This document shows positions 7,674 through 15,482 of a DNA stretch of 64,000 nt, piece after piece (position 1 is the first letter of the stretch; each line of letters begins with the position of its first letter). Below the pieces are notes generated by a model. The model searched no databases. It saw nothing but the letters and a program-made list of their open reading frames with translations, and was not told where the DNA came from. The position numbers were made by a program, and so were the translations under genes. Origin of the DNA: JBCBSZ01 sp039818945 (lineage in GTDB: Bacteria > Actinomycetota > Acidimicrobiia > Acidimicrobiales > Poriferisodalaceae); contig JBCBSZ010000022.1 in the NCBI GenBank assembly GCA_039818945.1, positions 1 to 64,000 of the forward strand, read 5' to 3'.

Positions 7674-10499
7674 GTGGTGCGATTGCAGGTGCTCGGGCCA
7701 CTCGAGCTCGTGGCCGACGACGGCACCGTGATCGGGATCGGGAGCCGGAACCAGCGGACGGTGCTCGGGGTCCTGGCTGCCCGCTCGCTGGCCAGCGGCC
7801 CTGGTGCGGTCGTGCTGGTCGAGTCGCTCGTCGAGGCGCTCTGGGGCGATGAGGCGCCCCGCAGCGCCGTGTCGTCCGCGCGGACCTACGTCTCCCGACT
7901 CCGCCGGTACCTCGACGACGCGCTCGCCGCCCGGGCCGGCGGCTACGCGCTGGACCTGGATCGCATCGGGATCGACGCGATCGACTTCGAGGGCCGTCTC
8001 GGGACGGCCTCCTCGGCGGCTGACCTCGGCGCGGCGCTCGCCCTGTGGCGCGGCCCCGCGTTCTCCGATCTCACCGGTGCGGTCGAGATCGAGGCCGAGG
8101 CGCGGCGGCTCGACGAGCGGCGCGGCGCAGCACGCCAGCTCCTCGTCGAGCGGCTGGTCGCGGAGGGCCGACCGACCGAGGCGGCGGCCGAGGCCGAGTC
8201 GCTCCTGACCGACGAACCGCTCCGCGAGGGGGCCTGGACGGCCCTGGTGGAGGCGCTCGCCGCGCAGGGACGGTCGGCGGACGCGCTGCGGGCCGTGCAG
8301 CGGGCGGGGGAGCGACTCGCCGAGGCAGGCCTCGTGCCCGGTGCCAGCCTGCGCGAGGCCGAGGCGAGCGTGCTGTCCGGGGAGGGCGCCGAGGCAACGA
8401 TGGCGCCGAGGTTGGCGCCCCCGGTGCCGGCCGGATCGCTGGTCGGGCGGACCGTCGACCGCGACCGGGTGGCCGAGCTGACCCGCCGGGCCCGTGTCGT
8501 GACGCTGGTCGGCCCCGGCGGGGTGGGCAAGACCCGTCTGGCGCTGGAGGTGGCGCAGCTCGTGGCCACCGACCGCGAGCACGGCGCACCGGTCGTCGAG
8601 CTGGCGCGGATCTCCGACGGCGACGAGGTGCCCGGCGCGACCGCCGACGCGCTGGGCATGCTCGCCGACGGGGCCGACGACGTGCTCGGGCGCATCGGCG
8701 GCCGCGATCTGCTCATCGTGATGGACAACTGCGAGCACGTCATCGACGCCGCAGCCGCGGCCGTGGAGCGCATGGTGCGCGGCGGTCGCCGGGTTGGTGT
8801 GCTCGCGACGAGCCGGGAGCGGCTCGGCGTCGACGGCGAGCAGGTGTGGCCGGTCGCCCCGCTCGACGCGGCTGGCAGCGAGGCACCCGCGGCGGAGCTC
8901 TTCCGCGAGCGGGCCGAGGCCGTCGCGCCGGGCTCGATCCGACCGGGCGCCGACGACCACCTGGTCGAGCGGGTCGTCACGCGACTGGACGGGCTGCCCC
9001 TGGCCATCGAGATGGCGGCCGCCCGGCTCGCCACGATGTCGCTCCTCGAGCTGGTCGAGCTGCTCGACGAGCGCCTCGACGATCTGCGGTCGGTCCGGCG
9101 CACGGGCGACCGACGGCACCGGACGCTCGAATCGGTCATCGAGTGGTCCGAGGACCTCCTCGGTGAGGACCAGCGCCGGACGCTGCACCAGCTCTCGGTC
9201 TTCGCCGGTCCGGTCGAGGCCGGCGCGATCCGGTCGCTGCTCGGCGACGCGGCCGCCGAGCGCTGGGTGCCCTCCCTCGCCGCCCGCTCGCTCGTCACCG
9301 TGGAGCGGAGTGGCCAGCGGGTCCGCTTCGGGATGCTCGAGACCGTGCGCGAGGTCGCTGCCGCCCGGCTCGACGCCTCGGGCGCGGGGCAGGCGCTGCG
9401 GCGGCGGCACCTCGACCTGCACGTCGAGCTGGCGGTCGACGCCGACCGGTTGCTGCGGACCGTCGACGAGGCCAGCGGCGAGGCGAGCTGCACCGCGGCC
9501 TTCGACGAGCTGCGCCGGGCACAGGCCTGGGGACGCGAGCACGACCCCGACCGCTCCGCAACGCTCGTGGCCGCGCTCACGCGGCACTCGATCTGGACGT
9601 TGCGCACCGAGCCGCAGGAGTGGGCCGCCGCGCACCTCCCGCGCATCTCGACCGGACATCCCCAGCTCTCCCAGCTGCTCGTCGCGACGGCGCACCGGGC
9701 GATCAACGGCGGTGACCTGGCCGCGGCCCGCCGGGCGGCGGAGTGGGCCGAGACGGCCGGCGGTCGCCGTGCCGACGTGCTCGAGGTGTTGGGCGACCTG
9801 GCGATGTACGAGGGCCGCCTCGACGACGCGCTGGACCTGGGCCGCGAGCTCGAGGCCGTCGGCGCAGAGGACGGGGAGCCGCTGTTCGTGGCCATCGGAC
9901 GGTCGACGCAGCTGCTGTCGCTCGCCTACGCCGGTCACTTCGACGCAGCGGAGCAGCTGCTCGACGACGCACCGCCGGGAGGGCCGCCGACCGCAGCCGG
10001 CTGGGAGGCCTACTCCCGGGGCGAGGTGCTGCTCGACCGCCGGCCCGAGGAGGCGCTCGCCAGCTTCGCTCGTGCGATCGAGCTCGCGGACTCGGTGAGC
10101 AATCGCTTCCTGAGCGGCGTGGCGCTCGTCTCGTCGGTGTCGTTGCAGGCCCGGGTCGGCTCACCGGTCGACGCCAGCCGGGCGTTCTCGTCGGTGATCG
10201 AGCACTGGCACACGCTGGCCGCCCGGACGCATCAGCTCACGACCCTGCGCAACCTCGTCACCCTGCTCGTCCGCCTCGGTCGCGACGAGCCCGCCGCCCG
10301 CCTCCTCCACGGCGTTGCCGACCACCGGCTGCCGCCGACCTTCGGCGCGGAGGCCGAGCGGCTCGCGGCAGCGGCGGACCGCCTGCGCGAACGACTCGGA
10401 CCGGATCGGTGGGCCGAGCTGGAGGCCGAGCCGACCGACGGCGACATCGACACCTTGGCCCGCTTCGCGCTGGCCGAGCTGGCGGCGGGCTCGGGCTGA
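7674..10499 (+). CDS. AfsR/SARP-type regulator: winged helix, BTAD, NB-ARC, TPR
   Basis: A 941-residue STAND-class transcriptional regulator. An OmpR-like winged helix occupies about residues 1-90, the bacterial transcriptional activation domain about 95-235 (FEGRLGTASSAADLGAALAL onward), and an NB-ARC-like ATPase follows with Walker A GPGGVGKTRLALEV near residue 280 and the hydrophobic Walker B LLIVMDNCEHV. The C-terminal half is helical and TPR-like. ATP binding usually gates oligomerisation and promoter activation in this family. Two adjacent GTG codons (7674 and 7677) can start it. It stands alone; the divergent secreted-protein gene upstream is a possible target, though no operator was identified. 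Confidence 0.87.
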   Translation: MVRLQVLGPLELVADDGTVIGIGSRNQRTVLGVLAARSLASGPGAVVLVESLVEALWGDEAPRSAVSSARTYVSRLRRYLDDALAARAGGYALDLDRIGIDAIDFEGRLGTASSAADLGAALALWRGPAFSDLTGAVEIEAEARRLDERRGAARQLLVERLVAEGRPTEAAAEAESLLTDEPLREGAWTALVEALAAQGRSADALRAVQRAGERLAEAGLVPGASLREAEASVLSGEGAEATMAPRLAPPVPAGSLVGRTVDRDRVAELTRRARVVTLVGPGGVGKTRLALEVAQLVATDREHGAPVVELARISDGDEVPGATADALGMLADGADDVLGRIGGRDLLIVMDNCEHVIDAAAAAVERMVRGGRRVGVLATSRERLGVDGEQVWPVAPLDAAGSEAPAAELFRERAEAVAPGSIRPGADDHLVERVVTRLDGLPLAIEMAAARLATMSLLELVELLDERLDDLRSVRRTGDRRHRTLESVIEWSEDLLGEDQRRTLHQLSVFAGPVEAGAIRSLLGDAAAERWVPSLAARSLVTVERSGQRVRFGMLETVREVAAARLDASGAGQALRRRHLDLHVELAVDADRLLRTVDEASGEASCTAAFDELRRAQAWGREHDPDRSATLVAALTRHSIWTLRTEPQEWAAAHLPRISTGHPQLSQLLVATAHRAINGGDLAAARRAAEWAETAGGRRADVLEVLGDLAMYEGRLDDALDLGRELEAVGAEDGEPLFVAIGRSTQLLSLAYAGHFDAAEQLLDDAPPGGPPTAAGWEAYSRGEVLLDRRPEEALASFARAIELADSVSNRFLSGVALVSSVSLQARVGSPVDASRAFSSVIEHWHTLAARTHQLTTLRNLVTLLVRLGRDEPAARLLHGVADHRLPPTFGAEAERLAAAADRLRERLGPDRWAELEAEPTDGDIDTLARFALAELAAGSG

Positions 10500-10544
10500 T
10501 CTCGGGCCCCGACGGGGCGACGCGCTCGGGCTGACTGGGTCGGG

Positions 10545-11765
10545 GTGCGTCGTGGCCGATACTTGGTCGTGCACCGGACCGACGATCGAGGGCTGCCCGC
10601 GTCGTCCGGTGCGGTGCGGGCCCGGGTCGCGGCCACGGTGCTCGTCACCGCGGCGAGCGTGCTGCCGGCCTTCCTCACCGGCGCGCTGGGCGTGCAGCTC
10701 CGCGACGAGCTCTCGTTCGACGAGGGCGCGCTCGGCCTCGCCATCGGCGCCTTCTTCCTCACCGCTGCGATCGGTTCGGCGCCCGGTGGTCGGCTCGTCC
10801 AGCGCCTCGGCGCCCGGCGGTCGATCGCAGCGGCGCTGGTGGCGACCGCCGTCGCCGATCTGTGGATCGCTGTCGCAGCGACCTCGTGGGCGACGCTCGC
10901 GCTCGGCCTCGCGGTCGCGGGCGCGGCCAACGCCATCACCCAGCCGGCCGCCAACCTGCTGCTCGTCTCCGCCGTCCCCGGGCGACGGCTCGGGCTGGCG
11001 GTCTCGCTCAAGCAGGCCGGCATGCCGTCGGCGACGCTGCTCGGCGGCCTCGCGGTGCCCCTCCTCGCCCTGACCGTGGGGTGGCGGTGGGCCTACGTCG
11101 CCGGCGCAGCACTCGCGATCGTCGGGTTGGTGGCGATCCTGCGGCTCGCTGAGGTCGACCGCCGGCCGGTCGCGGCCCGGTCAGGTCGGCCCAGCTCGTC
11201 GATGGGTGCGCTGGTGGTCGCCGCGGCCGGGATGGTGTTCGGAGCGGCGACCGCCGGGGCCATCGGCGCCTGGGTCGTGAGCTCGGCCGAGGCGTCCGGG
11301 CTGGCGTCGGGGCCCGCCGGGCTGCTGCTCACCTTCGGCAGCGCCATCGGGATCTGCTCGCGGGTTCTGGTCGGCTGGCGTGCCGACCGGATCGAGCGGT
11401 CACCGCTGCGAACCGTCTCGACGATGCTGTTCCTCGGCGCCGCCGGTGTCGCCGGTCTCGCGTCGGACTCCACCGGCGTGCTCGTCCCGGCGACCGCCCT
11501 GGCCTTCGGTGCCGGCTGGGCCTGGCCGGGGCTGTTCAACTTTGCGGTGGTGCGGGCCAACCCCTCGGGCCCGGCCGCCGCGACCGGCATCACCCAGGTC
11601 GGGACCTATCTCGGTGCCGTCGCCGGGCCGGTCGTGTTCGGTCTCGTCGTCGACGCGACGAGCTACGACGTGGCGTGGACGATGACCGCCACCTGGGCGG
11701 TGACGGCAGCGGTCGTGATGCGCCTGGCGGACCGGCGCATGGTCGCCGCTCCGGTCGCAGCCTGA
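10545..11765 (+). CDS. MFS transporter, 12 predicted membrane helices
   Basis: About 406 residues with regularly spaced hydrophobic segments, consistent with the 12-helix major facilitator fold. GGRLVQRLGARRSIAAA after helix 2 matches the MFS loop 2-3 signature. Acidic and basic residues are nearly absent inside helices. The start is uncertain: GTG at 10545 or GTG at 10569, both before the first helix at TVLVTAASVLPAFL. Its stop codon abuts the stop of the convergent PPK2 gene. Substrate unknown; CynX/NimT-like or drug exporters would fit. Confidence 0.82.
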   Translation: MRRGRYLVVHRTDDRGLPASSGAVRARVAATVLVTAASVLPAFLTGALGVQLRDELSFDEGALGLAIGAFFLTAAIGSAPGGRLVQRLGARRSIAAALVATAVADLWIAVAATSWATLALGLAVAGAANAITQPAANLLLVSAVPGRRLGLAVSLKQAGMPSATLLGGLAVPLLALTVGWRWAYVAGAALAIVGLVAILRLAEVDRRPVAARSGRPSSSMGALVVAAAGMVFGAATAGAIGAWVVSSAEASGLASGPAGLLLTFGSAIGICSRVLVGWRADRIERSPLRTVSTMLFLGAAGVAGLASDSTGVLVPATALAFGAGWAWPGLFNFAVVRANPSGPAAATGITQVGTYLGAVAGPVVFGLVVDATSYDVAWTMTATWAVTAAVVMRLADRRMVAAPVAA

Positions 11766-12569
11766 TCAGCCGACCTCGGTGCCGTAGACATCGGGGACGA
11801 ACGACTGATCCTCCACGGGCGGGCGGACGTACGACGCCTCCTGCAGCGGCGGCAACTCGAGGGGCCGGGAGGTGAGGTCCTGGTACTCGAACTGATCGAG
11901 GAGGTGTCGGATGCAGTTGAGGCGGGCCCGCCGCTTGTCGTCGGCGTCGACCACCCACCACGGTGACTGCTTCGTGTCGGTGTGGGCGAACATGACGTCC
12001 TTGGCCACCGAGTAGTCGACCCAGCGGCTGCGGCTCTGGAGGTCCATGTCGCTGAGCTTCCAACGCTTCTCGGAGTGGTCGATGCGGTCCTGGAAGCGGC
12101 GCTGCTGCTCGGCGTCGCTCACCGAGAACCAGTACTTGATCAGGTGGATGCCCGACCGGAGCAGCATGCGCTCGAACTCCGGGCACGAGCGGAGGAACTC
12201 CTCGTACTCGTCCTCGGTGCAGAACCCCATCACCTTCTCGACGCCGGCGCGGTTGTACCAGGAGCGATCGAACAGGACCACCTCCCCGCCCGCCGGGAGG
12301 TGGGGGACGTAGCGCTGGAAGTACCACTGCGACTTCTCGCGCTCGGTCGGGGTGCCGAGCGCGACGACCCGGACGGTACGGGGGTTGGTGCGCTGGACGA
12401 TGCGCTTGATGACCCCGCCCTTGCCGGCGGCGTCGCGGCCCTCGAAGAGCACGCAGACCTTCAGCCCGGTGGACTCGACCCAGGCCTGGAGCTTCACCAG
12501 CTCGCGTTGGAGGCGGGTCAGCTCGGCCTCGTAGAACTTCTTGTCGATCCAGGTCTTCTTCGGGTTCAT
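11766..12569 (-). CDS. ppk2: Polyphosphate kinase 2 (PPK2), class I-like
   Basis: A 267-residue cytosolic kinase that moves phosphate between polyphosphate and nucleoside diphosphates (class I, usually ADP or GDP to the triphosphate). Walker A is GRDAAGKGG (Lys50), Walker B is FDRSWYNRAGVE near residue 105, and the lid region ERMLLRSGIHLIKYWFSVS follows. Size and single-domain layout match class I. The ATG at 12569 is preceded by GGGAGGGGG, a strong ribosome site. It links energy storage as polyphosphate to the nucleotide pool. Confidence 0.93.
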   Translation of the reverse strand: MNPKKTWIDKKFYEAELTRLQRELVKLQAWVESTGLKVCVLFEGRDAAGKGGVIKRIVQRTNPRTVRVVALGTPTEREKSQWYFQRYVPHLPAGGEVVLFDRSWYNRAGVEKVMGFCTEDEYEEFLRSCPEFERMLLRSGIHLIKYWFSVSDAEQQRRFQDRIDHSEKRWKLSDMDLQSRSRWVDYSVAKDVMFAHTDTKQSPWWVVDADDKRRARLNCIRHLLDQFEYQDLTSRPLELPPLQEASYVRPPVEDQSFVPDVYGTEVG

Positions 12570-12634
12570 CGTGCCCCCTCCCGATGGGGCACGAGTATGC
12601 CGGCTGAGCGAGCATCGGTTCTCACATCGGTCCC

Positions 12635-13228
12635 TCAGGCCCGTCGGGACCGCCATCGGGCGACGGCGTCGGCGGCGCGTTCGCGATGCTCGAGGTGCCA
12701 GTCGCCGTCGACCTCGTCGAGGTCGGCCCACCGCGCCTCGAGCACCTCGTGCGTGGCGAGCTTCAGCTCACCGCCGACGACGGTGCCGAGGTACAGCACG
12801 CTCACCAGCGAGTGCGGCCCCCAGCCGCCGGCGGGTCGGTGGTAGACGTCGACGAGCTCGTCGATCCGGACCTCCAGACCGAGCTCCTCGGCCGCCTCGC
12901 GGGCCGCGCCGACCGATGGGTGCTCGTTGGGGTCGAGGTAGCCGCTCACGATCGCCCACCGGTGGTCGTCGGCGCGGCGGACGACGAGCAACCGGCCGTC
13001 GTCGTCCAGCAACGCGAGCTCGACGCCGACCTTGGCCGTGATGTAGCCGACCTCCCCGGCGAAGCGCTCGCGCAGCTCGACGGCCGGCGCGCCGGTCAGC
13101 TCTGCGTAGGCCTCGGAGGTCAGGGCGAGCAGCCGCTCGAAGCGCTCGCGGTCGAACACCCTGGGCGAGTAGTGCAGGCCAGTTCGGGCGATCGACTGCA
13201 CCTCGTCGAGGTAGGCGGGGAGGTCCAC
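12635..13228 (-). CDS. Nudix hydrolase with N-terminal helical domain
   Basis: A 197-residue pyrophosphohydrolase. The full Nudix box is present: Gly96-x5-Glu102-x7-Arg110-Glu111-x2-Glu114-Glu115-x-Gly117, which binds the catalytic metal. About 60 N-terminal residues (DLPAYLDEVQSIARTGLHYS) match the N-terminal extension of the ADP-ribose/NADH-type Nudix group that acts on nucleoside diphosphate derivatives. The GTG at 13228 was picked because this extension starts there in relatives; no clear ribosome site precedes it. Substrate undetermined. Confidence 0.85.
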   Translation of the reverse strand: MDLPAYLDEVQSIARTGLHYSPRVFDRERFERLLALTSEAYAELTGAPAVELRERFAGEVGYITAKVGVELALLDDDGRLLVVRRADDHRWAIVSGYLDPNEHPSVGAAREAAEELGLEVRIDELVDVYHRPAGGWGPHSLVSVLYLGTVVGGELKLATHEVLEARWADLDEVDGDWHLEHRERAADAVARWRSRRA

Positions 13229-13277
13229 GGCCGCGAACGGTACCGAGCGTCGGGCGGGCCGGGGTGCCGGCCCGGGG

Positions 13278-14573
13278 TCAGCCGACCTCGTCGCAGGCGT
13301 CGGCGATGATCTCGACCGCGGTGTCGGCCTGCTCGGCCGTGACCACCAGCGGCGGTGCGAGCCGGACCGCACGGGGCCCGCAGGTCAGGATGAGCAGTCC
13401 CCACCGGAAGCAGGCCTGCTCGAGCGCCGTGGCGGTGTGGCCGTCGGGCAGCTCGATGCCGATCATGAGCCCCCGGCCGCGGACCTCGGTGATCAGCGGC
13501 TGCGCCTGGGCGACCTGTCGCAGCCCGTCGAGCAGCCGGTCGCCGATCGTCGCCGCGTTGGTGGCCAGCTCCCGCTCGACCAGGTCGAGCGTGGCCAGCG
13601 CGGCGGCGCAGGCCACGGGGTTCCCGCCGAAGGTCGAGCCGTGCCGTCCCGGACCCCAGCTCATCAGGTCGCCGCGGGCGATGATCGCCGACAGCGGCAT
13701 CCCGCTCGCCAGACCCTTGCCGGCGAGCAGGATGTCGGGCGTGACGCCCTCGTGCTCGACGGCCCACATCCGCCCGGTTCGTCCGACGCCGGTCTGCACC
13801 TCGTCGACGACGAGGAGGATGCCGTGGCGGTCGCAGAGCTCGCGCAGCGCTCCGAGCCAGCCGTCGGGCGGGACGAGGTAGCCGCCCTCGCCCTGGATGG
13901 GCTCGACGAAGATCGCCGCGACGTCGTCGGGCTCGGTGAGGTTCCGGAAGATGACGTCCTCGATGTAGGCGGCTCCATCCGGCGTGCCCTGGCCCGCGTA
14001 GGGGGCGTGGTAGCTGCCGGGCGTCACGATGCCGAAGCTGCTCCGGTACCTGGCCTTGCTGGCGGTGAGCGACAGGCTGCCCAGCGAGCGGCCGTGGAAG
14101 GCGCCGAGGAAAGCGATCACGTTCGGGCGACCGGTCACGTGCCTGGCCAGCTTGAGCGCACCCTCGACGGCCTCGGTGCCCGAGTTGGCCAGGAAGACCC
14201 GCGGGTCCTCCATCGGAGCGACGGCAGCCAGGCGCTCGACCAGGTCGGCGTGGGCGGGGAGGTAGAAGTCGCTCGAGCAGTAGTGGAGGAGATCGTCGAC
14301 CTGCCCGTGGATGGCGGCGTTGACCTCCGGATGGGCGTGGCCGGCCGCGGTCACGGCGATGCCGGCGTTGAAGTCGAGGAAGAGGTTGCCGTCGACGTCC
14401 TCGATGACCGCGCCGCGACCACGCCGGGCGACCAGCGGGTACAGGCGGGTCAGGGAGGGACTGGAGTGCCGCTCGTCGCGCTCGATGATCGTGCGACCCA
14501 CGGGCCCGGGCAGCTCCGTGCGCAGCACCGGCGCCGAGATGGCGGAGAGATCGGTGACGATGGCCATGAACAA
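13278..14573 (-). CDS. Class III aminotransferase, 4-aminobutyrate/acetylornithine type
   Basis: A 431-residue PLP enzyme that would transfer the omega-amino group of a diamine or 4-aminobutyrate-like donor to 2-oxoglutarate or pyruvate. The PLP lysine is Lys286 in LLAGKGLASGMP; the upstream VVDEVQTGVGRTG holds the aspartate that pairs with the pyridine nitrogen, and NSGTEAVEGALKLAR binds the phosphate. Start may be the ATG at 14573 or 14567. It diverges from an RpiR regulator with a perfect 7-bp-arm inverted repeat between them, so it is probably the regulator's main target. The neighbouring E1 dehydrogenase could act further down the same catabolic route. Confidence 0.88.
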   Translation of the reverse strand: MFMAIVTDLSAISAPVLRTELPGPVGRTIIERDERHSSPSLTRLYPLVARRGRGAVIEDVDGNLFLDFNAGIAVTAAGHAHPEVNAAIHGQVDDLLHYCSSDFYLPAHADLVERLAAVAPMEDPRVFLANSGTEAVEGALKLARHVTGRPNVIAFLGAFHGRSLGSLSLTASKARYRSSFGIVTPGSYHAPYAGQGTPDGAAYIEDVIFRNLTEPDDVAAIFVEPIQGEGGYLVPPDGWLGALRELCDRHGILLVVDEVQTGVGRTGRMWAVEHEGVTPDILLAGKGLASGMPLSAIIARGDLMSWGPGRHGSTFGGNPVACAAALATLDLVERELATNAATIGDRLLDGLRQVAQAQPLITEVRGRGLMIGIELPDGHTATALEQACFRWGLLILTCGPRAVRLAPPLVVTAEQADTAVEIIADACDEVG

Positions 14574-14578
14574 GACCG

Positions 14579-14601
14579 TACAGGAGAGAGTCGATCCTGT
14601 A
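14579..14601. promoter_or_regulatory. Inverted repeat, probable RpiR operator
   Basis: TACAGGA at 14579-14585 and TCCTGTA at 14595-14601 are perfect 7-bp arms around a 9-bp spacer. It sits between the divergent aminotransferase and rpiR starts, 5 bases upstream of one and 11 of the other, where a dimeric RpiR protein would repress both. Confidence 0.7.
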
Positions 14602-14612
14602 ACGTCCGATTC

Positions 14613-15482
14613 ATGCCGGTCGCCGCCCCGTCGCTCACCTCCCGCGTCGCCGATGCCGGCGGTGAGCTCACCCCGGCCGAGCGCCGGGTCGCCGAGGAGG
14701 TGCTCGCCGACCCGAACCGCCTGGCCTTCGACACCGTGGCCGGCCTGGCCGAGCGCGCCGGCACGAGCGGACCGACGGTCGTGCGCTTCGCCGTGAAGCT
14801 CGGCTTCGAGGGGTTCGCCGACCTCCAGGCGGAGGTACGCCGAACCGTGTCCGATCGGCTCGAGCGGGCGACCGACCGGATCCGGGTCGAGGACCCCACG
14901 TCCGCCGACGGCGAGGTCGTCCGCGTCGCCGAGCGCAACGTCGTGACCAGCCTGGAGCGGCTGACCGACGGTCGGCTCGGCGAGATCGTCGCCCCCCTGC
15001 TCGACCCCGCCCGGCGCGTGTGGGTCCTCGCGGGCGAGAGCTCGCTCCCCGCTGCGATCGTGCTCGCGCAGGGGCTGGGCATGACCCGGCCCGGCGTCGC
15101 CCGACTCACCGGTTCCGCCGTGGGGATGGCACCGACGTTCGCCGACGTCGGCGCCGACGACGTCGTGGTCGTGATCGACTTCCCCCGGTACGAGCGCCGG
15201 CTGGTCGAGGTCGCCGGGTGGCTCGCCGATGACGGCCTGACGCTCGTCGGGCTCACCGACGGGCCGCTCTCACCGATCGCGGCGATGAGCGCGGTGTGGG
15301 CGGAGGTCGACGTCACCCCGATCGGACCGTTCGACAGCGCCCTCGGCCCGATCGCGGTCTGCGAGGCCATCGTCGCCCAGGTCGCGCTGGAGCTGCGCGG
15401 CGTCGCGACGGAGCGCCTCGACCGGGTCGAGGACGGTTGGCGGCGGGCCGGCGCGCTCCTGCCCCCGACCGGCGCCCGATGA
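14613..15482 (+). CDS. RpiR/MurR-family transcriptional regulator
   Basis: A 289-residue regulator. The N-terminal HTH (residues 1-75) contains LTPAERRVAEEVLADPNRLAFDTVAGLAERAGTS-type spacing typical of RpiR, and the C-terminal half is a SIS sugar-phosphate-binding domain (WVLAGESSLPAAIVLAQGLG). Most family members sense phosphorylated sugars, but several control amino acid or amine catabolism. Here it faces an aminotransferase and its TGA overlaps the ATG of a keto-acid dehydrogenase E1 gene by 4 bp, which suggests control of an amine or amino acid breakdown route. Confidence 0.88.
   Translation: MPVAAPSLTSRVADAGGELTPAERRVAEEVLADPNRLAFDTVAGLAERAGTSGPTVVRFAVKLGFEGFADLQAEVRRTVSDRLERATDRIRVEDPTSADGEVVRVAERNVVTSLERLTDGRLGEIVAPLLDPARRVWVLAGESSLPAAIVLAQGLGMTRPGVARLTGSAVGMAPTFADVGADDVVVVIDFPRYERRLVEVAGWLADDGLTLVGLTDGPLSPIAAMSAVWAEVDVTPIGPFDSALGPIAVCEAIVAQVALELRGVATERLDRVEDGWRRAGALLPPTGAR

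Noticed and set aside
4714..7731. A 1005-codon plus-strand open frame over the secreted protein
   Set aside because: Composition is a shadow of the Thr tract and repeats (Arg/Gly runs); the minus strand has a signal peptide, linker and repeats.
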